The notes: generated from the sequence alone by a model not told the origin. Positions 41,615 through 52,218 are shown, counted from the stretch's first letter. The stretch is 57,337 nt of DNA from Leucobacter sp. 7(1) (GCF_900163635.1 NZ_FUID01000067.1:1-57337), one strand, 5' to 3'. A program made the numbers and translations.

Positions 41615-41659
41615 TCTCGCGCGCACCGCACACGAATTTACCGGTAAGAAGGGAAGACA

Positions 41660-43174
41660 ATGTCTCAGTACGTCATCGCCATCGACCAGGGCACGACCTC
41701 CAGCCGCGCGATCATCTTCGACCGCAGTGGCACCATCATCTCCGTCGGCCAGAAGGAGCATGAGCAGATCATGCCGCAGGCAGGCTGGGTCGAACACAAC
41801 GCCACCGAGATCTGGGGCAACGTGCAGGAGGTCATCGGCATCGCCCTCGGCCGCGCCGACCTCACCCGGCACGACATCGCCGCGATCGGCATCACGAACC
41901 AGCGCGAGACCACCGTGGTGTGGAACCGCAAGACGGGCAAGCCGGTCTACAACGCGATCGTGTGGCAGGACACGCGCACGCAGGACATCGTGGACCGCCT
42001 CGCGGCCGACGGCGGCACGGACCGGTTCAAGGAGATCGTCGGGCTACCGCTCGCGACCTACTTCTCGGGCACCAAGGTTGCCTGGATCCTCGAGAACGTC
42101 GACGGGGCCCGCGCGGCTGCCGAGGCGGGGGATCTGATTTTCGGCACCACCGACGCCTGGGTGCTGTGGAACCTCACCGGCGGTGCCGATGGTGGCGTAC
42201 ACGTCACCGACGTCACCAACGCATCCCGCACAATGTTCATGGATCTCAAGACGCTTCAGTGGCGCGACGACATTCTTGAGGCCTTCGGGGTGCCGCGTTC
42301 CATGCTCCCCGAGATCAAGTCCTCCTCCGAGGTCTACGGCGTTGCCGAGGATTCCTCGCTGCTGCGCGAAACCCCAATCTCGGGCATCCTCGGCGACCAG
42401 CAGGCCGCGACCTTCGGGCAGGCTGCGTTCACCGCGGGCGAGTCGAAGAACACCTACGGCACCGGCTGCTTCCTGATCTTCAATACGGGCGAGGACATCG
42501 TCCACTCGAAGAACGGGCTGCTCACCACCGTTGGCTACAAGCTCGGCGACGGCCCCGCACACTACGCCCTTGAGGGCTCGATCGCCGTGACAGGCTCCCT
42601 CATCCAGTGGCTGCGGGATCAGCTGGGGATCATCAGCAGCGCACCCGAGGTCGAGGAGCTCGCCGACAGCGTCCCCGACAACGGTGGCGTCTACATTGTG
42701 CCCGCGTTCTCCGGGCTGTTCGCCCCGTACTGGCGCCCCGACGCCCGCGGCGCGATCCTCGGCCTCACCCGCTACGCGAACAAGGGCCACATCGCTCGCG
42801 CCGCACTCGAGGCAGTCGCGTACCAGACGCGCGACGTGCTCGACGCGGTCAACGCGGACGCTGGCGTAGACCTCACGGAGCTCAAGGTCGATGGCGGCAT
42901 GGTCGCGAACAACGCGCTCATGCAGTTCCAGGCCGACGTGCTCGGCGTGCCCGTGGTGCGCCCGGTCGTCGCCGAGACCACCGCGCTCGGGGCGGCCTAC
43001 GCCGCCGGCCTCGCGGTCGGGTTCTGGTCGGGCCTCGACGATCTCTCCGCGAACTGGCAGGAAGATCGCCGCTGGGAGCCGTCGATGGACGACGCCGAGC
43101 GGCAGCGTCTGCTCCGCAACTGGCGCAAGGCTGTCGAGAAGTCGAGCAACTGGGTTGACGAAGACGTGAACTAA
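41660..43174 (+). CDS. glpK: Glycerol kinase GlpK
   Basis: A 504-residue FGGY kinase of normal GlpK length. [14 protein letters not shown] (about 8-21) binds phosphate, the catalytic Asp lies in [13 protein letters not shown] (about 238-250), and [12 protein letters not shown] (about 262-273) and [16 protein letters not shown] (about 412-427) complete the family patterns. It traps glycerol as glycerol 3-phosphate, the GlpD substrate. A strong hairpin terminates the operon. Confidence 0.95.
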   Translation: MSQYVIAIDQGTTSSRAIIFDRSGTIISVGQKEHEQIMPQAGWVEHNATEIWGNVQEVIGIALGRADLTRHDIAAIGITNQRETTVVWNRKTGKPVYNAIVWQDTRTQDIVDRLAADGGTDRFKEIVGLPLATYFSGTKVAWILENVDGARAAAEAGDLIFGTTDAWVLWNLTGGADGGVHVTDVTNASRTMFMDLKTLQWRDDILEAFGVPRSMLPEIKSSSEVYGVAEDSSLLRETPISGILGDQQAATFGQAAFTAGESKNTYGTGCFLIFNTGEDIVHSKNGLLTTVGYKLGDGPAHYALEGSIAVTGSLIQWLRDQLGIISSAPEVEELADSVPDNGGVYIVPAFSGLFAPYWRPDARGAILGLTRYANKGHIARAALEAVAYQTRDVLDAVNADAGVDLTELKVDGGMVANNALMQFQADVLGVPVVRPVVAETTALGAAYAAGLAVGFWSGLDDLSANWQEDRRWEPSMDDAERQRLLRNWRKAVEKSSNWVDEDVN

Positions 43175-43186
43175 GTCTTCGCAGAT

Positions 43187-43231
43187 CACTGAGGGGGCAT
43201 CGCGTGCTGAGCACGCGGTGCCCCCTCAGTG
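43187..43231 (+). terminator. Terminator after glpK
   Basis: A stem of about 20 bp with one bulge (43187-43207 with 43211-43231) around a three-base loop, starting 12 bases after the glpK stop and followed by TTTCT. It lies in the convergent gap before the phosphotriesterase gene and can serve both. Confidence 0.75.
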
Positions 43232-43296
43232 TTTCTGGCGTGTGCTCTGTCTCCTGCAGTTACGACGTACGCGTCCGAGCGTGGAGCTCCCCACCG

Positions 43297-44220
43297 CTAT
43301 GCCCAGGCGAACACGCGTCTCGGGTTGGCCGCGGTCAATACCCAAAGCTCCTCTGCGGATACGCCCCGCTCCGTGAGGAGCTGGGCAAAGGCCACCACTG
43401 AGTGTTCGTACCCCACTCCCCCGAATGCGAGCAAGTCGCTCTTGAAACATCGATCACTCGAGATCATGAGCTGTTCGAGCCAGCCGTCCCGAATCAAAGC
43501 GACAAGGTGATCTGCGCGCCGCACGTCGGAATTGAGGTGTGTACGCCCCGTCGTGTCGAACTGGATCATCACTCCGGCACGCAACAGACGCAGATGATAT
43601 TCCTGATCAAGGTGCATATCCGCGTGACCGATAATGATTTGTTCCGCTGCAAGTCCAGCGTCAAACAGCACCTCCAGCTGTGCGGTGCCGCTCGGATATA
43701 CACCGGTGTGCGTTGTGAGCGGAGCGCCTGTTTCGCTCGCAGCTCGCGCTGCAGCTCGGAACACACGCTCCTCGCGGGCGGTGATATAGCGGTGTTCGGT
43801 GCCAAGCTCACCGATCACGCCAGCTCGTACCATGCTGCCATCACTGAGAGGCACTCCCTCCGTGAGTTCCCTAACCATCTCGGCCGCTAGGTCACCGACC
43901 GAGCGCTGATCAATCTCAGCCGGATAGAACGACTCCCGGTACCAGCCCGTCGCCATCACCACGCCGATCCCTGTCGCGCCCGCGACACGGACCAGGCCCG
44001 CAGGGTCTCGTCCGAGATCCGGCGGGGTCACCTCGATGAGCGCTCCGACGCCCGCGGCGTTGACGGTCGCGAGCTCATCTCGCGCGAGTTCCCATTCGTT
44101 CAGGATGTGATCGAGCTGCCCGGTAACGGGTGAAAAGTCGCAGAGCAGGTGCTCATGCGGCAGGATCCGCGCGTCTGGCGCGAGCGTCATGTCGCCGAGC
44201 ACCGTGCGCAACTGGTTCAA
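43297..44220 (-). CDS. Phosphotriesterase-family metallohydrolase (PHP-like)
   Basis: A 307-residue amidohydrolase-fold enzyme of the phosphotriesterase family. Metal ligands: His-x-His in PHEHLLCD (about 22-24), His in LTTHTGVY, His in IIGHADMHLD, and Asp in ISSDRCFKS. The bridging position is AGVIGELG, with Glu in place of the carboxylated Lys, as in the E. coli homology protein PHP. It starts at a TTG with a GGGAG site, one base after the acetamidase stop. Family members hydrolyse lactones or esters; the substrate here is unknown. Last gene of a seven-gene operon. Confidence 0.84.
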   Translation of the reverse strand: MNQLRTVLGDMTLAPDARILPHEHLLCDFSPVTGQLDHILNEWELARDELATVNAAGVGALIEVTPPDLGRDPAGLVRVAGATGIGVVMATGWYRESFYPAEIDQRSVGDLAAEMVRELTEGVPLSDGSMVRAGVIGELGTEHRYITAREERVFRAAARAASETGAPLTTHTGVYPSGTAQLEVLFDAGLAAEQIIIGHADMHLDQEYHLRLLRAGVMIQFDTTGRTHLNSDVRRADHLVALIRDGWLEQLMISSDRCFKSDLLAFGGVGYEHSVVAFAQLLTERGVSAEELWVLTAANPRRVFAWA

Positions 44221-44221
44221 T

Positions 44222-45118
44222 TTACCACTCCCGCCACCGCGGACCTAGTACCAAATCGGCACCGGACCCGAGCGAAACGCTCACGCTCCGCCGGGGATTC
44301 ACGACCTGGCACAGCTCAACTTCAAGGAGTAGTCCGATCGCGAGATAGGCGTCTCCCACCGACATGCCTGACGCGCGTGCGAAGAGTTCGGTGCAGGCGC
44401 GTACTCCACGTTCCAGCGCCTCATCTGTCGAGTCTCCATCTGCGATCAAGCGGTACTTGCCGTCGGCATAGAGCGTCGGGAGCAGAGGCTCCCAATCACG
44501 TTCCACCGAGAGATTGAGGGTGCAAACGGCTGCTGCTTCAATCCCCGTGCCGCAGATCTCCGCATCGCCGATCGCTGCGTGTGTGTCGCCGGCGAAGACA
44601 CCTCCACCATCGACCTGTGCGATCACCCACAGCGTTGCTCCCGCCCCCAAATGCACCGTATCAATATTGCCCCCGTGGATACCCAGTGACCGGGGCTCAA
44701 ACGACTCCCCCGGAAGCACACCCAGGGTCCCGAGATGCGGTCTCGGTACCACTGGAATTGCGCGGCCAGTGGCCCAGTTGATGACCGGGTCAGCTGTGGA
44801 AAGCGCCCGCACCCGAAAGTCGGTCGGTGCCGCAAATCCCAGGCCCCGACGGGTCCATGTGTGCCCGAGTGGGTCTGCGAGAAGTTCTCGCACGTGGATG
44901 GCGATCGTGTCGCCCGCCCGCGCTCCCACCAGCCCGATCGGTCCGGTAACGGGGAAGAGCTGTGACCGGTCAACGCCCTCATAATCGAAGCCTTCAACAA
45001 ACTGTCCGCCCGACGCATCGAGCATGCGTAGGCGCGCGCTCGCACCGTCCTCAACCCATCGGCTCATCGGGAGATCCGGTTCCAGCTCGTAGAAAAGTTC
45101 AGCGCACTCAGTTGTCAT
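44222..45118 (-). CDS. Acetamidase/formamidase family protein
   Basis: A 298-residue FmdA/AmdA-family amidase. The characteristic stretch is IHGGNIDTVHLGAGATLWV, VDGGGVFAGDTHAAIGDAEICGTGIE in outline (about 147-200), which contains the conserved DxHAxxGDxE core. Members hydrolyse formamide or acetamide to ammonia and an acid; the physiological role is often unclear. Its ATG overlaps the end of the IclR gene by 11 bases. Co-transcribed with two phosphotriesterase-like genes. Confidence 0.86.
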   Translation of the reverse strand: MTTECAELFYELEPDLPMSRWVEDGASARLRMLDASGGQFVEGFDYEGVDRSQLFPVTGPIGLVGARAGDTIAIHVRELLADPLGHTWTRRGLGFAAPTDFRVRALSTADPVINWATGRAIPVVPRPHLGTLGVLPGESFEPRSLGIHGGNIDTVHLGAGATLWVIAQVDGGGVFAGDTHAAIGDAEICGTGIEAAAVCTLNLSVERDWEPLLPTLYADGKYRLIADGDSTDEALERGVRACTELFARASGMSVGDAYLAIGLLLEVELCQVVNPRRSVSVSLGSGADLVLGPRWREW

Positions 45119-45923
45119 CGGTCGACGCTCCGTCCAGGGTGAGTCGCTGCGTTACGAGAGCAGCCCGTTCACCGATTTGCGCGCACGCTTCGACCATCAC
45201 TGCACCACGCGTCTCGATTTCTGTCTGATCCCAACGGGCACTGATGTTCGCGATCGCAGCAGCACCGAGTACGTCGCCCGACCGGTTCTTGATCACTGCA
45301 GCGACGCCGGTAATTCCCACCTCCACGTCTTCCCTGCTCACGGCGTAGCCGCGTTCAAGGATCGCGTCACGGTCCTGCCGCAGTCGCGCCTCAGTCACGT
45401 TGGTTTCCTGGGTCATCCGTGACAGTGGGCCAGCCACGTACTGTTCAAATAGCTCATCCGGATAGTGCGCGAGAACGGCCCGCGAAGCGGCACCGATGTG
45501 CAACGGCAGCCGCCGGCCCACATCACAGAAGAACTCGATCGTGCGCGGACCGCTGACCCGATCGACGAACAATACGCTGCTCCCGTCAGGAATCGCCAAG
45601 GTAATCGATTCGTCATATCGAACCGCAAGCTCACGCAGGATCGGTTGTGCGAATGAACGCAGCTGGTTCCTCGCGAGCATCGGTGAGGCGAGTTCAACGA
45701 TCCGCCACCCCGGCTCGTAGCCACCCTTGCCATTTCCGGCTGCATGCACATACCCGGTCGCGATCAGGGTCTGGGCGATGCGATACGCACTCACCTGCGA
45801 ACAGTCCAACTCCGTGGCAAGCTGCGCGAGCGAGACTGGGGAGTCCGCCCGACAAATGATCTCCAGCCCCGACAGCACCCGTGTGGCTGACGAAAGAATG
45901 TTTCCCTTCGCGGTTTCGCTCAT
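45108..45923 (-). CDS. IclR-family transcriptional regulator
   Basis: A 271-residue IclR protein: N-terminal HTH (VSLAQLATELDCSQVSAYRIAQTLIATGYV, about 30-59) and C-terminal effector domain. The ATG overlaps the upstream phosphotriesterase stop (ATGA). Being inside the operon it probably controls the whole transporter-hydrolase set, sensing the substrate or a breakdown product. It is not closely similar to the PcaR-type regulator elsewhere in the window. Confidence 0.87.
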   Translation of the reverse strand: MSETAKGNILSSATRVLSGLEIICRADSPVSLAQLATELDCSQVSAYRIAQTLIATGYVHAAGNGKGGYEPGWRIVELASPMLARNQLRSFAQPILRELAVRYDESITLAIPDGSSVLFVDRVSGPRTIEFFCDVGRRLPLHIGAASRAVLAHYPDELFEQYVAGPLSRMTQETNVTEARLRQDRDAILERGYAVSREDVEVGITGVAAVIKNRSGDVLGAAAIANISARWDQTEIETRGAVMVEACAQIGERAALVTQRLTLDGASTDDN

Positions 45924-46909
45924 CGCTCTCGCTCCTCACTCGTCCGGGCCATGCCCAGCAATCGTTGTGGGTTGTTGACCACGAGATTCTGCACGTCGGA
46001 TTCGGCGACGCCTTTCTCGTGGAGTAGCGGCACGACCACGCGGGGCACGTACTGAAAGTTCCAGTTCTCGAGCCCTGGAGTGGCAGTGTCAATCCATTCC
46101 GAGTGGCACGCCGCATCATGAGACAGCACCATTCGGTCTGAATACCCTTCACGACACAGCGTAACGATGGCAGCAACTCGTTCGCTGGTCGACAGTCCGA
46201 GGCCAAAGCGGTCGAGGCCGATCGTCATCCCGGAGTCCATCAAAGAACGGTGGTAGTTCAGATCAGTTGAATCGCCGACGTGGCCGATGACCACTCGGCT
46301 AAGGTCGACACCCTCCTGCACAAAGATCCGTTGCTGATCGTGGCCGTTGCGCAGCGCTGCGTCGGCGTGGGTCATGATGAGCGCACCCGTGTGGTTTGCG
46401 GTGATCGCAGCTGCCCGAACACTCGCAACTACGTCCTCAGTCATCCCGGCAGTGTCAGTCGCGCACTTAATCACTCCAGCTCGAATTCGTGTGCCGGCGA
46501 TCCCTTCTTCTATGTCTCGCACGAACCATTCCGCAAGCCCTGCAGCCAAGTCACCGTTGCGGGTCGGCGGGTGAAACCGGAAGTGATACGGCAAGCGATC
46601 AAGCACGTACGCACCGGTCGCTGCGATGATGTGTAGTCCAACCTCTTGCGCCACGCGATCCATGAGTCGAATATCGCGCCCAATACCTAGGACGGTGAGA
46701 TCGACAATCGCTGATACACCGTCCGCACGCACGGCTTCGAGTTGGCGGACTGCGTCCGCGACTCTCACGTCATCGCTGTCCCAGGTGGTTGAGTAGTTCT
46801 GCGCCGTTTCCAGTGATCGCACGAAAAGGTGCTCGTGCATCAGCGTGAAACCCAGGCCCTCGGCATCGATGGGGCCGCGCATCGTGGTGACGGTACGGGA
46901 TGCAGTCAT
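45920..46909 (-). CDS. Phosphotriesterase-family hydrolase (Lys-bridged, lactonase-like)
   Basis: A 329-residue member of the phosphotriesterase/PLL group. Metal ligands: His-x-His in LMHEHLFVR (about 24-26), bridging carboxylated Lys in RAGVIKCATD (about 147), His in LIMTHADAA, His in VIGHVGDSTDL, and Asp in LSHDAACHS. Start ATG at 46909 with AAGGA. It resembles lactonases more than organophosphate enzymes. It is the first enzyme gene after the ABC transporter genes, with a 69-base gap. Confidence 0.86.
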   Translation of the reverse strand: MTASRTVTTMRGPIDAEGLGFTLMHEHLFVRSLETAQNYSTTWDSDDVRVADAVRQLEAVRADGVSAIVDLTVLGIGRDIRLMDRVAQEVGLHIIAATGAYVLDRLPYHFRFHPPTRNGDLAAGLAEWFVRDIEEGIAGTRIRAGVIKCATDTAGMTEDVVASVRAAAITANHTGALIMTHADAALRNGHDQQRIFVQEGVDLSRVVIGHVGDSTDLNYHRSLMDSGMTIGLDRFGLGLSTSERVAAIVTLCREGYSDRMVLSHDAACHSEWIDTATPGLENWNFQYVPRVVVPLLHEKGVAESDVQNLVVNNPQRLLGMARTSEERER

Positions 46910-46978
46910 GTAGCGTTCCTTATGTACAACAACGGTGTGGGTGGCCGATCCACGGAGCGAATCAGCCACCCCGAACGG

Positions 46979-48109
46979 TTAGTCCAGCCCTTCTACAAAG
47001 CCCAACTTCTGCAGGACCCCGGATTCTGCAAGATACTCGGCCTCCGGCTCGAGCGGCGGGAGTTTCACCGCCACCGTCGCGTCACCCGGGTAATACTCTT
47101 CGACAGTCTTCTTATCCATTGCGTACTGCGGCAGCGGCGTGAGATCGGGCGGCGTCGCACCGTTCGCCACGGCAACGGCCATCGCAATCACATACTGACC
47201 CCACTGGGGAAGGAACATGGTGCCTTCGACGACCCATGACGGGTTGCTCCGCAGTTGGTCAAGTCCCTCGGATGAGCCATTATTGCCTCCGATCAGCGTG
47301 TTGTCGTTGCGACCCGCCTCGTCGAGCGCGCGCCAGGCGCCGAGGGTCAGATCGTCATTCGGGCTAAACACCATCAGGTGGCGGTCCTTCGGGATCGCCT
47401 GCAGCGCAGCCTTGACTGAGTCGTAGGCAGTGTCGCGTGCTGTGCCGCCATCAACCTGGTTCAGATTCGCCCCGAGAACAGTTGTCTTCTCGTTGATCTC
47501 TTCCGGTTTCACCTGCTCAAGTCCCATATCTGCCGCGGCCTGGGTATAGAAGTAGCGCGGCGAATCGTTGACCTCGGTACCACACGTGGCGCACTGCACG
47601 GCGAGCACGGACGTATCAGCGGCCGTCCAGCCGCGTGAGAGCGCTTCAGCGGCCATGATTTTTGCCGCGTCTTCGCCAGCCTTTCTGTTGCTGAGGTTGA
47701 TCAATGAGCACCCAGGCGTCTCGACGTTGACCGCTATACACGGGATCCCGCTCGCGGTGAAAGTGTTTCCGAGTGCCTGATTGACACCTGACGTGAGCGA
47801 ATACTCTACGATCACGTCGGGTGCCCCCTGCACCATCAGCTGGGCATTGGTGAGCGCAATCTCACCATCGTCTTTGTTGTTGTACAGCTTGAAACCGACG
47901 CCGACTTCCTTCGCGACCTCCTCGACACCGTCGCTAATCGTGACTTCGAACTCCGCAGCCTCTCCGGGGCTGCCGTACGCGACCGACACATCGCCAAATT
48001 CACCACCAGCTGCACCGCCGGCTTCGGGAGCCGCAGAGGCGCAGCCCACAAGTGCCAGCACCGCTACTCCGAGCATCGCACCGGCTGCCAGTCTCTTCTT
48101 CGTAAACAT
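46979..48109 (-). CDS. ABC sugar-type substrate-binding lipoprotein
   Basis: A 376-residue lipoprotein: signal peptide with lipobox ALVGC (Cys23), then a periplasmic-binding-protein fold of the RbsB/LsrB kind (QLMVQGAPDVIVEYSL at about 115, and MVFSPNDDLTLGAWRALDEAG at about 255). The ATG at 48109 has an AAAGG site; the much longer open frame upstream runs into the permease region and is not coding. The binding pocket cannot be assigned. It pairs with the RbsA- and RbsC-like genes upstream. Confidence 0.88.
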   Translation of the reverse strand: MFTKKRLAAGAMLGVAVLALVGCASAAPEAGGAAGGEFGDVSVAYGSPGEAAEFEVTISDGVEEVAKEVGVGFKLYNNKDDGEIALTNAQLMVQGAPDVIVEYSLTSGVNQALGNTFTASGIPCIAVNVETPGCSLINLSNRKAGEDAAKIMAAEALSRGWTAADTSVLAVQCATCGTEVNDSPRYFYTQAAADMGLEQVKPEEINEKTTVLGANLNQVDGGTARDTAYDSVKAALQAIPKDRHLMVFSPNDDLTLGAWRALDEAGRNDNTLIGGNNGSSEGLDQLRSNPSWVVEGTMFLPQWGQYVIAMAVAVANGATPPDLTPLPQYAMDKKTVEEYYPGDATVAVKLPPLEPEAEYLAESGVLQKLGFVEGLD

Positions 48110-48171
48110 ACGCGTTTCCTTTGTGTTGTGGGTAATGGTCGCGCGTCGTTGCGACGACCGATGGGAAAAAG

Positions 48172-49209
48172 CTACGAGCGCTTGCGTCGTTGCCGGATCT
48201 GGCTCACACCGACCGCAACAAGCAGCACCGTGCCCGTTGCAATCTGCTGCCAGAAGGGATCGACCTGAGTAATCGTGAGCCCATTCTGGAAGATTCCGAG
48301 AATCAAGACACCGAGAATTGTGCCGATTACGCTGCCCGAGCCGCCCGATAGTGAGCCTCCACCAAGAACCACCGCGGTGACTGCGGTGAGGGCCGCGGTC
48401 GCGCCAAGATTTGTGGTTCCCGCGAGCAACTGGCTTGCGAGCAGCGCACCGGCGAACGCCGAGAGCATGCCTGAGATGACGTACACCAGCGTGACTGAGC
48501 GCTCGACGCGGATTCCCGCGAGCCAACTCGCCTCGGAGTTGCCCCCGATCGCATACAGTGAGCGGCCAAACGTCGTGAAGCGGAGCATCAGGGCGAACAG
48601 GACAGCGAGGACCAACAGAATCCAGACGCCGTTCGAGATCCCTGCCACACTGCGCGCCGCAAGAATGTTTACGACCGGATCCGCGAACGGCACCGTGATC
48701 CCGCCAGCGATCAGCTGCGCAACACCGATGGAGATCGACATCGTGCCCAGCGTGGTGATCAGGGGGTTGATGCGCAGTCGCGTGATGAGAAGCCCGTTGA
48801 GTACGCCAACCACCAACCCTGCCAGCAGCACCCATAGCAGCCCGAGCGCGAAGCCACTTCCTGAGTTCAGGGCGGTTGCGAACACAATCGCCCCCAGGGG
48901 GATCATGCCGCTGATCGACAGGTCGAACCCGCCAGTAATGATCGCGCCAGTCTGGCCAAGCGATACGATCCCAATGACCGCGACGCTAGAAAGAATGACC
49001 AGGCCGTTATCGATGGTGAAGAAACCCGGCGTACTAATCCCGAAGTAAACGCTCAGCGCGATGATGAAAAAGGCGAGCGTTACCATGGTCGCTGAGTTGC
49101 GGAGCCAGACGGTGAAAGCGCTGCCCGCACGCACAGCCGGAGCGGTGCCAGCTGCGGCGGCAGCCGACGAAGTCATCGGCTGCGCTGCCGAGGGGTTGGT
49201 GGTGGTCAC
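48172..49209 (-). CDS. ABC sugar-type permease (RbsC family)
   Basis: A 345-residue permease with eight to ten membrane helices. GGFDLSISGMIPLGAIVFA (about 100-118) and GNSEASWLAGIRVERS in the cytoplasmic loop are typical of BPD_transp_2 sugar permeases; VVLGGGSLSGGSGSVIGTILGVL is near the end. It starts with GTG at 49209 overlapping the ATPase stop (GTGA), with AGGAG upstream. It forms a homodimer in such transporters. Confidence 0.89.
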   Translation of the reverse strand: MTTTNPSAAQPMTSSAAAAAGTAPAVRAGSAFTVWLRNSATMVTLAFFIIALSVYFGISTPGFFTIDNGLVILSSVAVIGIVSLGQTGAIITGGFDLSISGMIPLGAIVFATALNSGSGFALGLLWVLLAGLVVGVLNGLLITRLRINPLITTLGTMSISIGVAQLIAGGITVPFADPVVNILAARSVAGISNGVWILLVLAVLFALMLRFTTFGRSLYAIGGNSEASWLAGIRVERSVTLVYVISGMLSAFAGALLASQLLAGTTNLGATAALTAVTAVVLGGGSLSGGSGSVIGTILGVLILGIFQNGLTITQVDPFWQQIATGTVLLVAVGVSQIRQRRKRS

Positions 49210-50705
49210 TGTTCTGCTCCTGTCGCGAAGGCGATCGTGTTCTGTTGGCTCCGCTCGTTTCCGCACAGTTCCGCGGCGATCTCCCCATCGCGCATCACGA
49301 GGATGCGGTCACTCACTGCGACGACCTCTTCGACGTCGCTCGTGATCAGGAGACACGCGGTTCCGTTCTGGGCGAGTTCGCGGAGATGTTCATGGATTTG
49401 TAGTCGGGCCCCGATATCGACTCCCCGCGAAGGCTCGTGCAACACGAGCACTCGGGGGCGCTGGGCGAGTCTGCCACCAAGCAGCACTTTCTGCTGATTG
49501 CCACCGCTCAACTCGCCAACGGACTGCGACATCGATGCGTATCGAACGTCGAGCTCAGAGGTGTACTGACGCGCGATTTCGCGTTCGGCCTGTGCGTTAA
49601 TCACGCCGAAGAGCTGAGCCACGCGGCGTGCAATGGGGAGCGCAATATTTGCCCGGATCGACATCCCGAGCACGAGACCGTTTCGTTTCCGCTCGGCAGG
49701 GACATACGATACGCCGGCATCCTGCGACGAATAGGGAGTCGCGAACGGCGCATACTCTGCCTCGGCGATACAGATCTTTCCACTTACCTCAGGACGGAGT
49801 CCGCCGAACGCCTCGCCAACGACGTCCTGGCCTGAGCCGCGCACCCCAAATATACCGAGCACTTCACCCTGCCGTACGTCAAAGGAGACATCGCGTAGCG
49901 GCGGTACCGTGGTGGAGTTCAGACGATCTGCCCGACACACGACGGTAGTGTTGGGTGCTGTGTTCGTAGATTTCAACGTGCCAGGTTCCTGCCCGAGCAT
50001 GGCCGTGATGAGTTCGCTGTCGGTCGTGTCGCGCGGCGCGGCGCTCAGCACGATTTCCCCGTTCCGTAAAACGTTCACGACGTCAGAAAACCGACTGACC
50101 TCGTCCATACGGTGCGAGATATAGATCGCGGAGAGCCCATCGGCTTTCAGTCGCAGGAGCAACTCGATAAGGTCGTTACTCTCCTTCGAGCTGAGCGCCG
50201 CTGTCGGTTCGTCGAGTACCAACAAATCCGCGCGCCGCACAAGCGCCTTCGCTATCTCTACGAGCTGACGGTCCGCAAGGCTCAGATCGGACATGTACTG
50301 CGCGGTATCAAGTTGCAGGCCTAAGCGGTCAAGTTCTGCATTGACCCAGCGCTTCATCCGCGCCGGCGACGTGAATCCTGCGCGGGCGGGCCATGCCCCG
50401 AGCACGATGTTCTCGTACGCCGTCATCGCTGGCACATAGGCAAGCTCTTGCGGCAGTAGACCGATCCCGAGCTGCATCGCCGCCCTCGGCGACCCAGGCT
50501 GCACCGCGTGGCCTTTGAACCGCATCTCTCCGGCCTCCGGCTGGTGTACTCCCACCAGGCATTTCCCGAGCGTAGACTTCCCAGCCCCGTTCTCTCCGAT
50601 GAACGAGACGCACGTTCCCGGAGCAACTGCGAAATCGATCTTGCGCAGGATCTGCTGTCGCCCGAACGACTTACTCAGTCCGGAGACTTCGAGAATGTTC
50701 TCCAT
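49206..50705 (-). CDS. ABC sugar-type ATP-binding protein, tandem domains (RbsA family)
   Basis: A 499-residue double ATPase. The first domain has Walker A GENGAGKST (37-45), signature LSLADRQLVEIAKAL and Walker B LLVLDEPTAAL. The second has the degenerate Walker A GVRGSGQDVVGEA (about 293) and signature LSGGNQQKVLLG (about 409), usual for this family. First gene of the operon ATPase-permease-SBP-hydrolases. ATG at 50705 with an AAGGAAGT site. Confidence 0.91.
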   Translation of the reverse strand: MENILEVSGLSKSFGRQQILRKIDFAVAPGTCVSFIGENGAGKSTLGKCLVGVHQPEAGEMRFKGHAVQPGSPRAAMQLGIGLLPQELAYVPAMTAYENIVLGAWPARAGFTSPARMKRWVNAELDRLGLQLDTAQYMSDLSLADRQLVEIAKALVRRADLLVLDEPTAALSSKESNDLIELLLRLKADGLSAIYISHRMDEVSRFSDVVNVLRNGEIVLSAAPRDTTDSELITAMLGQEPGTLKSTNTAPNTTVVCRADRLNSTTVPPLRDVSFDVRQGEVLGIFGVRGSGQDVVGEAFGGLRPEVSGKICIAEAEYAPFATPYSSQDAGVSYVPAERKRNGLVLGMSIRANIALPIARRVAQLFGVINAQAEREIARQYTSELDVRYASMSQSVGELSGGNQQKVLLGGRLAQRPRVLVLHEPSRGVDIGARLQIHEHLRELAQNGTACLLITSDVEEVVAVSDRILVMRDGEIAAELCGNERSQQNTIAFATGAEQ

Positions 50706-50715
50706 AGCTACTTCC

Positions 50716-50747
50716 TTATAGCGTAAGTGGGTTTCTCTATACGTTAA
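50716..50747. repeat. Imperfect direct repeats upstream of the ABC/hydrolase operon
   Basis: TTATAGCGTAA (50716-50726) and CTATACGTTAA (50737-50747) share TATA and TAA, offset by 21 bases. They lie in the AT-richer leader directly before the ATPase start and may be IclR sites or overlapping -10 elements. Confidence 0.35.
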
Positions 50748-50900
50748 CTAGGCATGACTTTATGACCCGCGCCGCTTCGCGTCAAGCGGGAGAAAATCAC
50801 GCCTTGGTAACGTCGAAAGAAGCTGGCTCGGGCGCGCCGCCCCGCGCACGCCCGCACCCAGATATCACTTTTGCGCCACTCAGGCAGTGCGAGCCATGAA

Positions 50901-50953
50901 CGCCAAAACACCCCTGATCTGCGAATTTTCGCGGATCAGGGGTGTTCTTGGCG
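50901..50953 (-). terminator. Intrinsic terminator after nrdF
   Basis: An approximately 19-bp stem with one bulge (50901-50919 with 50934-50953), then TTTT on the minus strand side of the inner stem. It begins 27 bases after the nrdF stop. The rest of the 274-base gap to the ABC operon holds nothing else recognisable. Confidence 0.8.
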
Positions 50954-50979
50954 CAGCTAAGAGGGTGCCGCGGCAGCGA

Positions 50980-52074
<1,095 letters not shown>

Positions 52075-52089
52075 CTAAGCACTCCCCAG

Positions 52090-52190
52090 ATTCTACCTTC
52101 TTGGGCGGGCAGGAACTACCCGCCACACCCATCTTTGCGATCTACATGTTGTGTCACGCGCGGCCACCAACCACTACATCGTGTATTTTT
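52090..52190 (-). promoter_or_regulatory. nrdF promoter region with an NrdR box pair
   Basis: CTACATGTTGTGT (52142-52154) and CTACATCGTGT (52174-52184) fit the NrdR box pattern and start exactly 32 bases apart, the spacing known for cooperative NrdR binding. A possible -10 (TAGAAT on the minus strand, 52095-52090) lies downstream. The gap 51949-52263 (315 bases) otherwise holds the nrdE terminator and a leader with no other feature. Confidence 0.7.
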
Positions 52191-52218
52191 CGACCCGAGG
52201 AACCGGTTCTGCATACAC

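Noticed and set aside
48110..48835. Long open frame upstream of the sugar-binding lipoprotein that would make a 618-residue protein
   Set aside because: It runs through the permease gene on the same strand in another frame, gives Arg/His-rich nonsense and places the lipoprotein signal peptide in the middle of the protein. The ATG at 48109 has a ribosome site.
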